64,000 nt of DNA from Phoronis australis (GCA_002633005.1 NMRA01000259.1:357840-421839), one strand, 5' to 3'; counted from the first letter of the stretch, positions 47,600-60,565 are shown. Program-made: numbers and translations. Notes: generated by a model not told the origin, from the sequence alone.

Positions 47600-48700
47600 A
47601 GTGAAGCGTAGACATATACTGCGCCTGTCAACAGAAATCGGAATTATTGCGAGGTGACGTTATTGTTATCGAAGTTCCGCAAGGCGGCGATATGTGACCT
47701 ACACCTGTTGCTTTAAACCTTGCCCTACTTTTCATAGTTGGAGTTTCATACATACCAATCCATGTCTGTGCAGTGCTACGCTGTAGCGCTAGTGCTACGT
47801 ATGTTATGTATTTGTTACGCTACTTTGCCGAAGTTGGCAATAAATTTCTCAAACCCTCGTTTTCATTTTTACTAGCGATCTCTATTGGGTGTCGAAATAA
47901 TCTTAATCAGATTTGTGTCAAATAACTGAAAACCCCCTTCGCCGTTCTTCACAACCGGCTCAGGTAGATTAACGAGATTTATGAGATTATACGATGTATT
48001 TAAGCAATCTGTATTTTTAGTTGTTGCAATGGTTTTCTATGTTTTAAAAACATTGCTATGGTTACAGCAAACTGGTGTACAGTATGGGAACCCTTCTCCA
48101 GTGTCACAACAGTGACCCCTGGCGATAACTTCAATCGAGAGTGGGTAAGTTGAGCGTTCGAAACGGCGACTTGTCGACGCTTCGCTGTTCATCATTCTGT
48201 TTACAGGGAAGTGAACTTGAGCTATTGACTTCGATCCAAGATCGAATGTTGACCGTTTCCACTGATCGACGTTGCCCGATGCGTCAATGTCAGTGGGACA
48301 AAAGACCTGAGTGTGTAATACGTTCGTCAAATCAAGAAGTGACTGCTTGTTGTTTACTCAAGAATGCTGTTCATAATCAGCTAGGCGTGATGTACGTGCA
48401 TATTTCTTCAAATGTACCCAAAAATTATCCACTTGATTGGAATATAGTCCTCACTTCAGCTCTCAAAAATTGTCCGGAACATTGGACGTCCTCTACGGGT
48501 AGCCGTTGATGCACTTACTTTTGATATGCTGAAGTGTACAAACACATTCGTCGTGCCGATCCTTGGCAGATAATATGATGGAATATCCCAGTCTGGTAAT
48601 TACCTCCTCAGTTTTACTGTGACGCGATGTTATTTCCCTTGTTTAAGATTATGTACGACCCTGGAAAATGTCCAAATTTGGCTGACTTCTTGATCTATTG
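47600..48700 (+). repeat. Segment shared with 26790-27600
   Basis: Collinear similarity with shared words CAACAGAAATCG, GCCGAAG(T/C)TG(G/A)CAATAAAT, ATGGTTTTCTATGTTTT, CAGATAATATGATG and GTCTGGTAATTAC. Either the 3' part of the same LINE family or genomic DNA carried in a segmental duplication. A frame at 48141-48509 has no known motif. Confidence 0.7.
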
Positions 48701-49660
48701 GCACTCTTCGCGGATGTATGATATTTCACCGCTATTTGTTAAATATATAAACGAGTTTTAAAAAAACTCGATTTAAGAAGCGACATAAATAGCTCTTAGT
48801 AAAGGAGCATACTACAAAAATTAATTCACAGTAAGTGAAGTGGCCTTTGATCACACGAACGTTATGTCGAGTCTTTTGTTAATTTGGACAATGAACAGAC
48901 GATAAGCTCCGCCCACGGTTAACCTAATATTATTGGACCGCTTTTTTAACCAGAAAACGTCAACAATCCTATTGTTACTGCTTGACATACTGTATGCATG
49001 AAAGGCATAGGTTCTTGAGTGACAGAACTGTTCAATTTTCGCGTAACAGCGCTGCAGCCTGAACAAGTGTATTTATCGCCGTTCGTATTTTTGACAAACC
49101 AGTTGTGGGCGTTGGCTTTTTATGTCACCGGTCGAGCAATTTAAAAATTTGCTTTAATAAGTCATCATCGCCTCAAAAAATCCAGTGCAAGAATTTTTCG
49201 TTTCAATCTCTTTCGAGTCACTTATTGGCAGTTAAAGTTAGAAGAATTGTCGCCATTTTCTGTCGCGGAGTAAAGTGCAACTGAACAAAACCGAAGCGAA
49301 ACATTTTTCCAATTATACTTTTTAAATGCATAATGTAGAATTATTGGTGTTGAGTCCATAGGGCGCTAGAAAGCATTATTTCTGGGCGTCAAAATATCGC
49401 ATGTATTTATCAACATTCACAGAAGAATACAAATGTTTATATCATACATTTGTGAGTATATCGGCATCAAATTTCATGGAGACAAGTTTCGTTGAACACG
49501 GCGTTCCATTCGCTTTAGCTGCATTAAATATACATATACAAATGCAACAATAATTTCAATGATATGTACACAATTGTAATTATAAATATAAAAATAGATA
49601 ATACAAGTTCTTTGAACTTTTCTCGACAAAGTAGCCATATGTTAAAATAAAGAAAAATAT
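48700..49660. other. Intergenic, no gene seen
   Basis: No supported exon or repeat with a partner in this window. Confidence 0.4.
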
Positions 49661-49664
49661 TGAT

Positions 49665-49778
49665 TATATATATGTCTGTATATATGTATGTATGTGTGTA
49701 TGTATGTATGTATGTGTGTATGTGTGTGTGTGTGTGTGTGTGTGTTTGTGTGTATGGATGTATGTATGTATGTATGTA

Positions 49779-49812
<34 letters not shown>

Positions 49813-49815
49813 AAT
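49665..49815 (+). repeat. (TATG)n/(TG)n microsatellite
   Basis: TATG repeats, a TG core at about 49725-49752, then TATG and TA repeats. Produces a spurious cysteine/valine/tyrosine frame. Confidence 0.97.
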
Positions 49816-49819
49816 ATTA

Positions 49820-52130
49820 TAAAGTTACATTTTCGCTATTTGAGTTTTGAATAATCAACTGAAAAACGTTCAGGATATTTGAAATTACACGGCATGACAC
49901 AAAACATCGAACAAAAACATATAAAAGAACGTGGGGTTGTTTCTGATATTACATCGACCAAAGGATGCCTTTTTTCTCTCATCCAAAATCGAAACGAGTA
50001 TAAAAAGCAAGAAAAATGTGTCTTTCAACAAAGATACAAAAGTTTTATAACTAAAACAGTTATACTTCTGGGCGTCTTTTACTTCCAATGAAGCATTTTG
50101 ATGTTGGACGTGACCCTTCTGACAACCAAATAACAAATTGCACAGGTCGTAAATTAAGTTTGAAATCCCCTCGCGTAATCGACAGTAAAAAAATATGCGC
50201 GACAGACATTTCATTTGTGATCTGACAAATGAGCCGAAATGCGATTTACAGAACTACCTACGTACTCGTGTGAGGCTATGACGAGGAGTAACAAGGACAT
50301 TTTAAGGACGTTTTCGTTACAAGAATATGTGGCTATGACCGACACTATTTCCCGTGACCTTGTGCGCCTTCAGCTGTACCCTGTTTACACGTACACTGTA
50401 CTCAGCTTTGTATGTTTCCATCAATGACGACGCATGTGATTAAAGCAGGTTATGTAGGAACTATGAAGATCACGATTCAATTAAAATTCTATTGCGAAAC
50501 GAGAGGAGAAATGTGTGCCGTCAATTTATTTTAACATTAAAATACTTTGATAAATTATGAAAAAAGTTGCGCAGCTTTGACCCGAGAACGTACGTTAAAC
50601 ACTAACGAGAATCAGAGGCTACTTTACTTGACTGAATCAATATCAGTCGAACGTCACTAAGTAACCTTATGGGAATCAATATGGAATACAAGAAGACGTG
50701 GGTCTATATTACAGTACAGCTAAACTCAACGTTAGGTTTTAGGTATATTTTTACATTGACCTATTTCTTCTTATTTTTTATTTCAGTTTTATCAACTGAA
50801 ATGTAGTGTAACATCTCTTTACACAAGTTCAGAGTTCAAGCACTTTTAGAATTTCAAGGGGTATGGACCATTCAATACTTAGAATAAATTAAACATCAAA
50901 AGCTATTACGTCTTGTTTTTAACAACAGGAAAACAAATATACCTTTATTACGTACCAATAAAAGTGTACGTATTCAGATTTAAACATGAGATTTCTATGT
51001 AAAAAAAATCGCACAAAATCGCAAGTAATAATGTACTAAAATACAAGGAAATTCCCTAACAAAGAAATTCTCCCAACCCGCGCGTCTTTTAGCGAGCAAG
51101 GACAAACATCTGAGAAAGCGATTCAGTCTCAAGAGTTAGTAGTTTGTTTGAGCCATATTTTTGGAGCTCATAATAAATTAATTTGTGTACAGAAATGAAA
51201 ATTCACAATTGCAAAAACACGAAAATTACACGACTAAAATTTTGTTTTTTAAAATATAAAATCGACAAAATGAAAAGCTTGTTAGACCACCTTTGTGAAA
51301 TAAGTCAATATGCAAAAGTATTACAATTTTTTAAAAAATAAAGGAGAATGCCACCAAAAAACAACGGGTCAATACGTAAAACTATTACGTTTTTTAAATT
51401 GAATTAACTTCATCTTAATTTCTATTTTTCAAGTCTCAAAAAAATTTAAAAAATTAAATGAAAAAACGAAGAACATTTATTCAATAGCGTGGAAGAAAAA
51501 ATGCATTAATATATTCTAGGACTTCCACAGCAATGTAATTTTAACTAGGTCAATAAGTAAAAAATATTATGATTTTTTAATTAAGTTCACCTAAAATACG
51601 TGTATCTGAACTATTGTATTCTCAAAGCTCGTAACTTGTAATTTTCAAATCCCAAGAAAATTAATACAAAGGAGAGGAAAGAGATTTCGTTTCTCAAAAC
51701 CAGTAACGTTTGTTTGATAAACGAATGTACTTTTCAGTAAAAAGATATGAATATATTCTACGATTTTTACAGTAAGCTACTTGTCATATCTGTTATTCAG
51801 GAAAATAAATTAAGATTTGGCGATTTTTCTAGGGAACTCAAAATAATTTTCTCAACTACATGTTAAACATTTACAATGAATTTAAACGAACAATATATTC
51901 GTAACACGACTTTCATTCTCGTCTGGGTTTTTATATTATTTTGATTTTTACATGAGAAAATTAATGATGCGATCCTATGCAATCTTAGTTCTTGATTTTT
52001 AATATGAATTAATTTCGTTTTAAAAGCAATCTCTTCGGAAAATGAGAAATGTGTTTGTGAAATGTGTCGTCCGACAAGTATACAAATAAAAAAATTCAAG
52101 TGAGATTACGCGGAAATATTCTTGAAAACT
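49820..52130. other. Strongly AT-rich intergenic DNA
   Basis: Long A and T runs and many short stop-rich frames. The frames at 49879-50091 and 49885-50214 are on opposite strands of the same DNA and neither has a motif. No exon supported. Confidence 0.45.
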
Positions 52131-52135
52131 TAATG

Positions 52136-52350
52136 CCACGGTGTACAGTACTCACAAAATTAAACTCCAAGAACCTCGGAGACATCACGCCTCCTTCAAA
52201 GAAAAGATGGTACTGCAAATAAGCGGGAACGGTCGTTTCGTGCTTTCTCGCGAGATCTCGCCGATCTACAGTACCACCTGCCCTTAGAAAGGGGGTGATG
52301 CCTACGAGGTTCTAGGGTTTTAATTTTGTGAGTGCTGTGCAATACACCAG
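52136..52350. mobile_element. 215-bp foldback MITE
   Basis: The left arm (52136-52215) and right arm (52262-52350) are inverted copies: ACTCACAAAATTAAA then AGAACCTCG on the left, mirrored as CGAGGTTCTAG and TTAATTTTGTGAGT on the right. The words GGTACTGCA and TGTAGATC-side CAGTACC lie near the axis. No target duplication recognised. Confidence 0.75.
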
Positions 52351-52359
52351 ATTCAGTTC

Positions 52360-53050
52360 GATTTACAATGAAATTTCCTGGATGGATCAACACTTACATT
52401 TTGCTAATGTCACACTGTTAGTAATTCACTTTTGCATCATAGCCTGAATTGAACATTTTTCTACCATCCCTTAAACTTATGCAGTACCCCATTTCTGACC
52501 GTATAGGATCGTTTGCGGTCGACAACATGAAAACTCGGAAAAGGGGAGATAAAATTTCGTGATTTCTGAAAAGATTTCTACAATTTAGATACCACAAATA
52601 CAGAATTTTATAAGCATAATATTTTCTCCTGTTTCGAGAACAATTTGATGGCTCAGTTTTAGGAAAATCATCAGAGATTTTTACAGTTATAATGAATTCA
52701 AAATCTAGTGAAAAACGAGAGCTAATGGCTGAAAAGAATTGCTTGTCAGTACACGATCGAAATTATTTAGTAGTAAAATAAATCATGACAAAAACTGAGG
52801 TTCTAAAGGATGGAAATGAAACTAAATTGGCACTTTAACTCAACAAACGTATTATCCTAAGGTTTACGAACGTTTACAACCTAACTCACAATTTGAGCAT
52901 ATTGATTGATTGTTTGACTGAATTAAATTTATTTTAGACAAATGTATGAACATATTTACGTATAAAAGAAATAATACAGTTGGGGAGAGGGAGAGAGAAA
53001 GTACCATAGTGACATGCAAAGGTGGGTTACACCTCTCAATACACATCGTC
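52360..53050. other. Intergenic, no gene seen
   Basis: A purine-rich GGGGAGAGGGAGAGAGAAAG stretch lies at about 52982-53001. No coding sequence supported. Confidence 0.4.
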
Positions 53051-53052
53051 AT

Positions 53053-53211
53053 CAGTAGCGGATTTAGAGGGGGAGCCAAAGGGGCCATGCCTCCCCTAAA
53101 ATTCTCTCAATTTTCATTTGGCAGTTCGGGAGTGCGAATGTCTGACGGGCAAAATCCTAACCAATACTCTGCCCTCTTCCCCCCCAACTCAAAATCCTGG
53201 ATCCGCCCCTG
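53053..53211 (+). mobile_element. CAGTGGCGGATTTAG-family MITE, copy 2 (intact ends)
   Basis: The ends CAGTAGCGGATTTAG and, inverted, CAGGGGCGGATCCAGG show that the family has short terminal inverted repeats. The interior matches copies 1 and 3. This copy is the most complete of the three. Confidence 0.85.
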
Positions 53212-53214
53212 GTC

Positions 53215-54520
53215 ATACAATAACTAACTTAATAAATAAACAAATAAATACACAAAATAAATGAAAATTAAGGAATAGCACGGAGCAATTAATTGAACTA
53301 AGAAGAGCAATTGGCGACTCGCAAATTTAATAATTACAAATGAGTAAAACCAAATAAAACAACGATCTAAGTAACAGTTTTCATCATATCCTTCTATGGT
53401 GTGAGTGAGTAATAATGGCCCCACTGGGTTACATGGCAAGTCGCCATTTTTGTTCGTGCAGGCTACGACCTCAAAAAGACAAAGTACAACATGTTTGCGT
53501 CAGATACAGTGCACCTTCGGTGCTCTTATCAACAGCATTATACGTGGATAAGATTTTGACGTCATCACCAGAAGTTGCTGGTTGACAGATGGCGATAGGA
53601 GTTAAGTTTACTATGAACAAACGGTTAAAAGGTAGCTCGCTCTTATCATCGATTTCTGCGAACATACTCCCAAAGCAAATAATATGCGAATTTTTGTAAA
53701 TAAACAACTTGTTTGCGCTCCAACCACTCGACGACTAACGCTCGATTACGTCACCCTCGAGATATTAGACGATCAGTGTCGCAGTGAAGAGCAACTGGCA
53801 ACAGAGGACAAATTCGTTCAACCAGCGCAAATGCAGCAAAACCGCATGAACGATTCAAACGCACAAAAAGTGAACTCATCAGTTACTTAACTGCAGTCTC
53901 AGTGTTCGTGCGTTTTACGTATGTGCCAACGAAATACAGCTCTCAGTTAACAGGGACATTGGCTGACCACTATGCGCATTGGGTAATTTGGTCAATGACC
54001 TAAAGGTCCGCAACAAAACAGCAATCTACAGAAGACATTTCAAGGTGGTCACACTGAGTTTAATGCTGAAAGAAGTTGCAGAATATTGTCCCCTAACTCG
54101 TATAAATCATAGTGAAAGTACAAACTAAACCTTGAGAAAAGCTAGCCAACAAAACCATTAAGAAGGCAATTACTGTCCCCAAGTCCCACTCGTGTGGTAG
54201 CTGCCGCTCGTCAGATTAGTCAACCGAAATTTGGCGGGCAATGTTCAGCTTCATTTTGGAAAGCTCACGCATTATTTATTACTTCATTTTGTTATTGTAG
54301 CCACTACAACATAACATTTAATTTTGTAAAATTGAGACCAAATTTTGTTCAACGAGGTTTTTGCTTTTAGCCCCGAGTCTATAAACATACATGTAGCTTC
54401 GCCAGGACACCACGAATGTCAAATAAATTAATCGACGTATTTGCATTATTCAAAATATCAAAAAATTTATAAATCTATATACAGTCCAGAATAAAAACAC
54501 ATTTAAATAAAAAAACGTCT
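53215..54520. other. Intergenic, no gene supported
   Basis: The ATG frame 53684-53890 (+; 68 codons, acidic/glutamine-rich) is open but has no recognised domain and no clear splice sites or poly(A) signal. It overlaps an opposite-strand frame. I do not call either. Confidence 0.3.
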
Positions 54521-54523
54521 TAC

Positions 54524-54605
54524 CTCAACAATACTCGAACACTTTACTGATGGGTCCAACTCGTCGAATTTCTTATATGAGAGCGCCTGTCTAAGTTCCA
54601 AGAAC
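54524..54605 (-). CDS. Possible internal coding exon
   Basis: On the minus strand an acceptor-like CCGACAG (ending 54606) and a good donor GAG/GTAAGA (54524/54523) bracket an open frame reading FLELRQALSYKKFDELD then PSVKCSSIVE. It is charged and protein-like, but no partner exons were found and the acceptor lacks a strong pyrimidine tract. Family unknown. Confidence 0.3.
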
Positions 54606-54609
54606 CTGT

Positions 54610-56860
54610 CGGACAACCATGGTCGATAAATAGGTCAGTAGTTAACAAACACAAAAAATCGAAAGGACAGCTAGTTTGATGGACATAAGAACAAGAATTT
54701 TTCAGTATGTAAATCGTGAGATCTAATTTACTCGATTGGCAGTCTTGTGAGCTAGAGTGTCATTTCAATGAAAGTGTGTTTCTGAAAGTGACAATGGGTA
54801 CCATGTTAAAGCTCACAGTGGACACTTTATTTCAAGAGCTGCAAAATCACGGGCAGTTTTACGGGGGAAACATTGGCTCAATGCCCGTTTCAATTAGTGA
54901 TGTAAAATAATACTTGCCGCGTTTCAACTTAGTTGAATTGTGTTGCAATTTTCAATTTTAACTCATCACTAGCCTTTAAGTTGTTGTCAAAATGGTTATC
55001 TTTGCGGTAGAGTGTTAAATATTCAATTAAATGCAGTATCGGATCCTAAATATCTGAACTCCTTTCGATGCTTTATTTCTCTGAACACCACTGACCTATT
55101 TTTGTTTTATCGTATTCGTTGTTCGCTGAATGGTATTCTGTATTTGGCAAAAACATCCGAAAGCTGTTCGCCGATTGGCTACTGATTGTGACGTCAATGT
55201 AGTTGTCTGAATCGCTCGTTACAACTGTTACGCGAAACCTACAAACGAATTAGGAGATTCCGTGTAAACTTGACAACTCGTGGACGCTTTACTTGGTTAC
55301 GAAGAATAACCAATAACCGAAAATTTCTTTGAAAATTGTGAGATTTTAATATTTTTCGCGAGGCTGGTAGCACGATTTAGTAAACAAAGACAGGCAGTGG
55401 ACCAGGACGGCACTCTACAGCACAGAATTGGCTCATAGCGGTAAGTACACTTAAACGTTACTATTCATTGAAAACTGGCCTGGGCAGCCATTTTCAAGAG
55501 GGACAAGTTTACTCCACTTTTACCCACTTACGTAAAATTTCAGATGCGTGCAGTTCTGAGGTGACGTGCACACCCAGGAGTCAAAATTAAAATCGAAAAG
55601 TAAAAGAGGGTTTTGCAAGTGCAAGGTGTTATGACAGATCACCACGTAGGGAAAGGTTAAAAAGATTTGTGTTAGAACCAGGACAAAACGTGATTTCATG
55701 CGCTGTGAAACTTAGCATAAAACGGTAACATGAAACTGATTTCACGACAGTCTTGCTTCTTGCACAATGCACTTTTTGTCGCACTCCGGCGGCACGTGAC
55801 ATTTCGTCACTGGCGGCTGTTCACAAGTTTCGCAACGCAATCCTAATTATCGACCTTTAAATTATTTGGGTCATATGTCAAACAGAAATGAAGGATACCT
55901 ATGCCGCCAGCCTAATTCTACACTTAACAGTCCCACGAGGCTATAGGTTTTTCCGTACGGTTTTAAAATTCGGCCAGTTTTAAATTATGATCCGATCAGA
56001 GAGGAAGGGCACCCTTCTATAAAATAGTATCTACTCTGGACGACTTCTGGAAATGCGCATTTACGTTAATTTGTGGTAAAATTCTTTGCATTTTGTTTCT
56101 AGAATTACATTCTTCAAATTTTAAATTACATATATTACCCATGCGTACATTTTTAATCAATGGAAATGTTTATTGACACGAATTCTTTATTAATTACTAA
56201 ATGCATTGTTGTACTGTATTGAAACACTGGTCTATACCTTTGTAAACTACTCACCAAAGTTACTGACACCTCCTACTGTGACATTGAGTCTCGTAGACAT
56301 GAACTTGAAGTAAAATTAATTCGGCAGAACATGGGTTCAGCATTTTGAGAACCAGATCGATGCCCGTTATTCAGCGTGGAAAACTGGTTCTTAAAATGCA
56401 GGGACCCTTTAAAATACTATTAGAAATCACAAGTACACGTTGTCAGAATAACGAAATGTTTGGCTAGCATCTTAACTCATTCCCTCGTGGGGTATTCGAC
56501 CTTCTATTTTAACGGGGGAGACACACACCTGGAAAATTAGAATACCAACCCATTTAGAAAGCGAACTCGAAAACAGGGAACCATTTTCAAGAAGCTCCTA
56601 TAAAAAGTCACCTCTTCTCAGGATTTCATTCCAAGAACGCCGCCTTGGAATTTCATAATCGTATATTTATGGATATTAAGCCTGAAACGCGACAAAAAGA
56701 AATGTCTTTTTTAAAAATGAGTAGGTCTTTTGCAACCAAGGCTTTACAAATGTAGATAAACTTCTGTAGTTGGGAGAAGGATCTTAGTTTTGTAGGGAAT
56801 TCAATCGCAAGAAAATACAATCTTTCGTAAGGAATTTCGTCGAAAAGGGGTACCTTTCAT
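54610..56860. other. Intergenic, no gene resolved
   Basis: At 55440 the plus strand has an excellent donor (CATAGCG/GTAAGT) after a GC-richer stretch; it could be the end of a 5' non-coding exon of a plus-strand gene, but no coding exon follows that I can recognise. The ATG frame 54716-54910 is unsupported. Confidence 0.3.
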
Positions 56861-56862
56861 AG

Positions 56863-57165
56863 TGGCGGATCTAGGATACCATAAGGGGAGGCCCGACACT
56901 TTGTTTCGGGCAATCACGTAAAGCACGACGGCATGCGCGCACGTAGCATGAAATGAAGGACGGCTTAGACTTCTGAGAATGTGAACCCCTGCTGTAATGC
57001 ATCCGCACGACTAAAAAAAAAACAAAAAAAAACGGGGACACGCTTCCTACACCTCTTCGTCATTACCAGGGTTAATTAAGAAACTCAATATTTCCTTACG
57101 CTCTTGCTGTCTCTTCCTGCACCCCCTGGGTCCCCCACCCCAACATGCGCCTATGCCCTTTGTTA
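56863..57165 (+). repeat. Degraded MITE cluster with GGCGGATCTAGG and CATGCGCGCA words
   Basis: Begins AGTGGCGGATCTAGG like the CAGTGGCGGATTTAG family, then carries GCATGCGCGCAC and TTCTGAGAATGTGAACCCC, as in the GCGCGCACCCAGC family. Probably nested or recombined copies. Confidence 0.5.
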
Positions 57166-57595
57166 GGGAAACAGCCGTGAAAAGAACATGACAGTCACTT
57201 CACCTTGAAGTGTTATTGCTTTCACTTCCAGTATGCTCCACTCAACAATGAATAGTCTGAGGTGCACAAACACCAAGGTCTAGGTCACAACGGGCTCAAC
57301 TTCTGCTACGTGACCTTTAGTCCTCGCGGTTTAATGTTACTTGGTCACCCGTGTCGTTTAAATCTCACGTATACAGGTTTATTGAGAGTTGACATTGTAA
57401 TTTACCAAGGTCAGGTTCGTTCAAGGAAATTGTCGTAGTTGGTGGAACATAGTGAGGAATTTACCTTGTAGGTTACAGTGCCTTTCGCCTTGAGTTTCAG
57501 AGAAAGGTCATTTCCATATAGGTAGCGCTGTCACGTAGGGAAGGGGATGTGAAAACTGCCGGCACTATCCTGTCCATCATTTTGTGCTGTGCTGA

Positions 57596-57660
57596 CCTTG
57601 CATGCGCGCACCCAGGAATTCGAGCCCCCCCCATACTGAAGGCTGGGTGCGCGCATGCTT
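57596..57660. repeat. Short palindromic remnant of the GCGCGCACCCAGC family
   Basis: TTGCATGCGCGCACCCAGGA and, inverted, GGCTGGGTGCGCGCATGC enclose only about 30 bases including ATTCGAGCCCCCC. Looks like the two ends of the element with the middle deleted. Confidence 0.75.
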
Positions 57661-57669
57661 GGATGCTTG

Positions 57670-59595
57670 GTCATTATGATATTCGTGGATCTGAAAGTCA
57701 ACATACTGGCCTCGATAAGTCAATAATTGTATCCTATGAATATCTGTAAATATTATTCATTCAGGACAGTTAATGAGGAATAATAGTTACCAACCGTTTA
57801 CCCTCTGTATTAGATGCAGAATAAGAGACGAATATGCAATTAATGTACAACGGTTTAGCATTGCGAAACAACAAAAATGATATGAAAATTACGATGTACA
57901 GAGGTGACTCAAGAACACTGAAGATTCTTTATTGATTTTACTGCCATTGATATTAATACTACTGACTTAAATCCATAATCTAGGTTTCCCATTTCTAATT
58001 TATTTTGGGGGATCATTTCGTATTACATGAATAAATAAATTATTCCCCCATTGCGACGCTGAAGATACTCCACTCAGACGCTCCAAAAAGGACACACACA
58101 AGTACCATAGAAATGGAATATTGATAATTTATGTTTCTTCAAATCGTACATGCACCTATAATTAGTGTTCTGTGTCACCGATCGGATTCCGTTTCACCTC
58201 TAACCAGTAATATACGGTTACCAGAGTACCTGGAAAGCCTAAAACGCTTATTTATTGCACATGTACCATAACTTTGGACACTGCACTCCAAACGTCTGCA
58301 ACCACGTAGCACACAGGACATGCATAACCAAAACCAAAGGGCACATTTCTGTGTACGTGTTTGTTGTTTTAAACATTGAGTCGTGTTATTTCTCGGTGAA
58401 GTGGTGCCCACGTCATACGAGTTTCATTTGCCGGCCGGGCTGGTCTGGTAAATCCTTCACGTTCCTTGGAATTAAGGACTGACGTCAAAACAATAGGTAC
58501 TGCAGAGAAACACAAACCCATTTGGTGGATGCTCATTCACAAATACTAAAAGTTATCCACTTCATCAGACGCGAGCATAATAGATTAAACAATCATGACC
58601 TTTCTGGGTTTTTTTTTCTAGGCATGACAAGCTATATGTGTGACCTCAATCCATTTTACCCTCTGGGAACAAACGCTGAGCTCAATGACCAGTTATTTAT
58701 GGCTGGTTGAAATTGTAAAGCGTCACGTTTCGTTATTCGTTGAACCATCTGACCTAGACCATTCCAATAATAGCCTAAGCATTCATCACGGTATTGGTTT
58801 GCCGGGGGTTTCCAAGTACATTAGCTCCAGGAAGAGACCAAAAAAAAAAACAATATTCGCGCGCGAGCGTTCCACGTATCAGCTATTCACAATCTTGCCG
58901 CGGCAATCGCAGAAATTGCCAGCGTTCGCGGAAGAAAGCGCGTTTTGCAGAGAAAGGTTTTACACTTAATTGAATTGTTTTACTGAGACGACGTTGGAAA
59001 TACGGCATTGTATTTTTTCTGACTAACATTCATTTTCAATTTTAAACGTTTTATTATAAACGTGCCATGTGCAAAACTAAAACTATTTTTATTCAACAAT
59101 TACGACTTTCCTTATCTCACTATATCACTATTTTGATTATTTCTTATTGTCAATACTCCTGCTACAGTAATTTTCGCTGTCATTATCACATAACGAATTT
59201 CAACGCAAACCAATGTGGCTAATATTTTTCCCAGGTGCTCCTCTTTGAACATGATTTTTTCATCATATACGGAATCAAAATAAGAATGTTTAAATTTTTA
59301 ATCTATTGCTGTATATGAATTGAATGTGAAATGACGACGAACTTCTCTTTTTGGAAACTGGACAATTAAAAAATAAACCGCAACTTCTCAAAAGATATTA
59401 ATTGACAAATGTTTTTATTTTGTGATATGTTTTAGTTGATTATCGCATTCTTTTTCTCGGGTGACGAAACATTGTTACGACTGGCGGGGGACTCTGAAAA
59501 ATGTGTCTACTGGAGGCAGCTCAAACTAAAAGGGCCCCTGTTCGGTCTTCATAAACCTTAGTATCAAACAGAAATTCGGTTGTTCCAATTTAAGA
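57670..59595. other. Intergenic, no gene seen
   Basis: Open frames at 58255-58482, 58522-58710 and 58640-58969 (+) lack recognised domains and splice partners. A GC-rich CGCGCGCGAGCG patch occurs at 58858-58869. Confidence 0.35.
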
Positions 59596-59601
59596 CGGAC
59601 A

Positions 59602-59645
59602 AAATCGCGTCGCTCGCTCGCATGCAGTCTGGCCTGGCCTAACAC
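59602..59645 (-). repeat. Repeat end with GACTGCATGCGAGCGAGCGA
   Basis: On the minus strand this reads TTAGGCCAGGCCAGACTGCA followed by TGCGAGCGAGCGA. It matches the plus-strand sequence at 62549-62582 (AAGGCCTGACCAGACTGCAC...). Probably the terminus of a transposon family. Confidence 0.6.
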
Positions 59646-59945
59646 TTTATCTACGCTGTCCGTCAGGTGCCGCCGATCTTGATTGTGTTTTGAAGGACTT
59701 CGCGTCCGTGTTGTCAGATATTTCATGTCATTCATATTTACGCATGCTGTAGCTATGTATAGTATTGTTTGTCAAGGTCCATTCCGTTTTCAATATGAAA
59801 AACGGAAATGGAAAATACAATTACATACAAAGTACAGATGTCATGAACAACTGAATGAGAGACAGTGTGGTTATTTGACACATTCAGGCACGCGCACACA
59901 CAACACACGCTCGCACTAACAACAGCACACTGTGGCACGGGTCCA

Positions 59946-60335
59946 GGGTCTAATCCTTTTTCTTGAAATCGAACTCGAACTTATGGTTGGCGTTTTTTAG
60001 TCTTCTGGTGAACACAAGTTAAATGTCTTTAATTCTATGCTCGAGCATATTAACGGCTTGCGTGAATAACTTTCTAATCCTAGTTTGCACTTGAAGAGCG
60101 GAGCATAGGGCAAAGTGTTCGAGTCCGAACTCGAAATCCTGTCGTTTTTACTCGAGTTAGTAGCTCGAATCTATGGGTCAAGCCGCAAGTGTAAACTTGG
60201 ACTAGAAACTCGTATACATAAACCACAATGTACTCGGGCACAGAATAATGGCGACTCATCTCGAGTTCGCACAAAAGTAAAATAGAAAATGTCAAAAATA
60301 ATTTCGACTTCAATTCGGAGTACAAAGATTAGACC
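59946..60335. mobile_element. Foldback MITE with GGGTCTAATC ends, copy 3
   Basis: Left end GGGTCTAATC, right end GAGTACAAAGATTAGACC. The interior is rich in ACTCGA/TCGAGT words and is related to 10231-10576 and 61016-61392. Confidence 0.8.
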
Positions 60336-60345
60336 TCGGGTTCTG

Positions 60346-60417
60346 GGGTCTAATCTTTGTACTCAAAATGAAACTTGAAATTACATTTGGCATTTTGTAT
60401 TCTACTTTCGTGCCAAC
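60346..60417 (+). mobile_element. Truncated left end of the same foldback MITE
   Basis: GGGTCTAATCTTTGTACTC and about 50 more bases of left arm, cut off where the MITE at 60418 begins. It lies 10 bases after copy 3. Confidence 0.75.
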
Positions 60418-60565
60418 CAGTGGCGGATTTAGAGGGGGGCCAAGGGGGCCATGTCCTCCCTAAAATTCTCCCAGATTCCATTTGACAGTTCATGGGTGCA
60501 AATGTCTGACGCGCAAAATCCTGGCTAATACTCTGTCCTGGCTCCCCTAACTCTGAAGGTCTCGA
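60418..60565 (+). mobile_element. CAGTGGCGGATTTAG-family MITE, copy 3
   Basis: Starts CAGTGGCGGATTTAGAGG, shares GGCCAAGGGGGCCATG and AAAATCCTGGCTAATACTCT with the other copies. It adjoins the truncated foldback MITE and is followed by GC-rich GCATGCGCGTGCGC. Confidence 0.85.

Noticed and set aside
49660-49854. Cysteine/valine/tyrosine-rich small frame
   Set aside because: Translation of the TATG/TG microsatellite.
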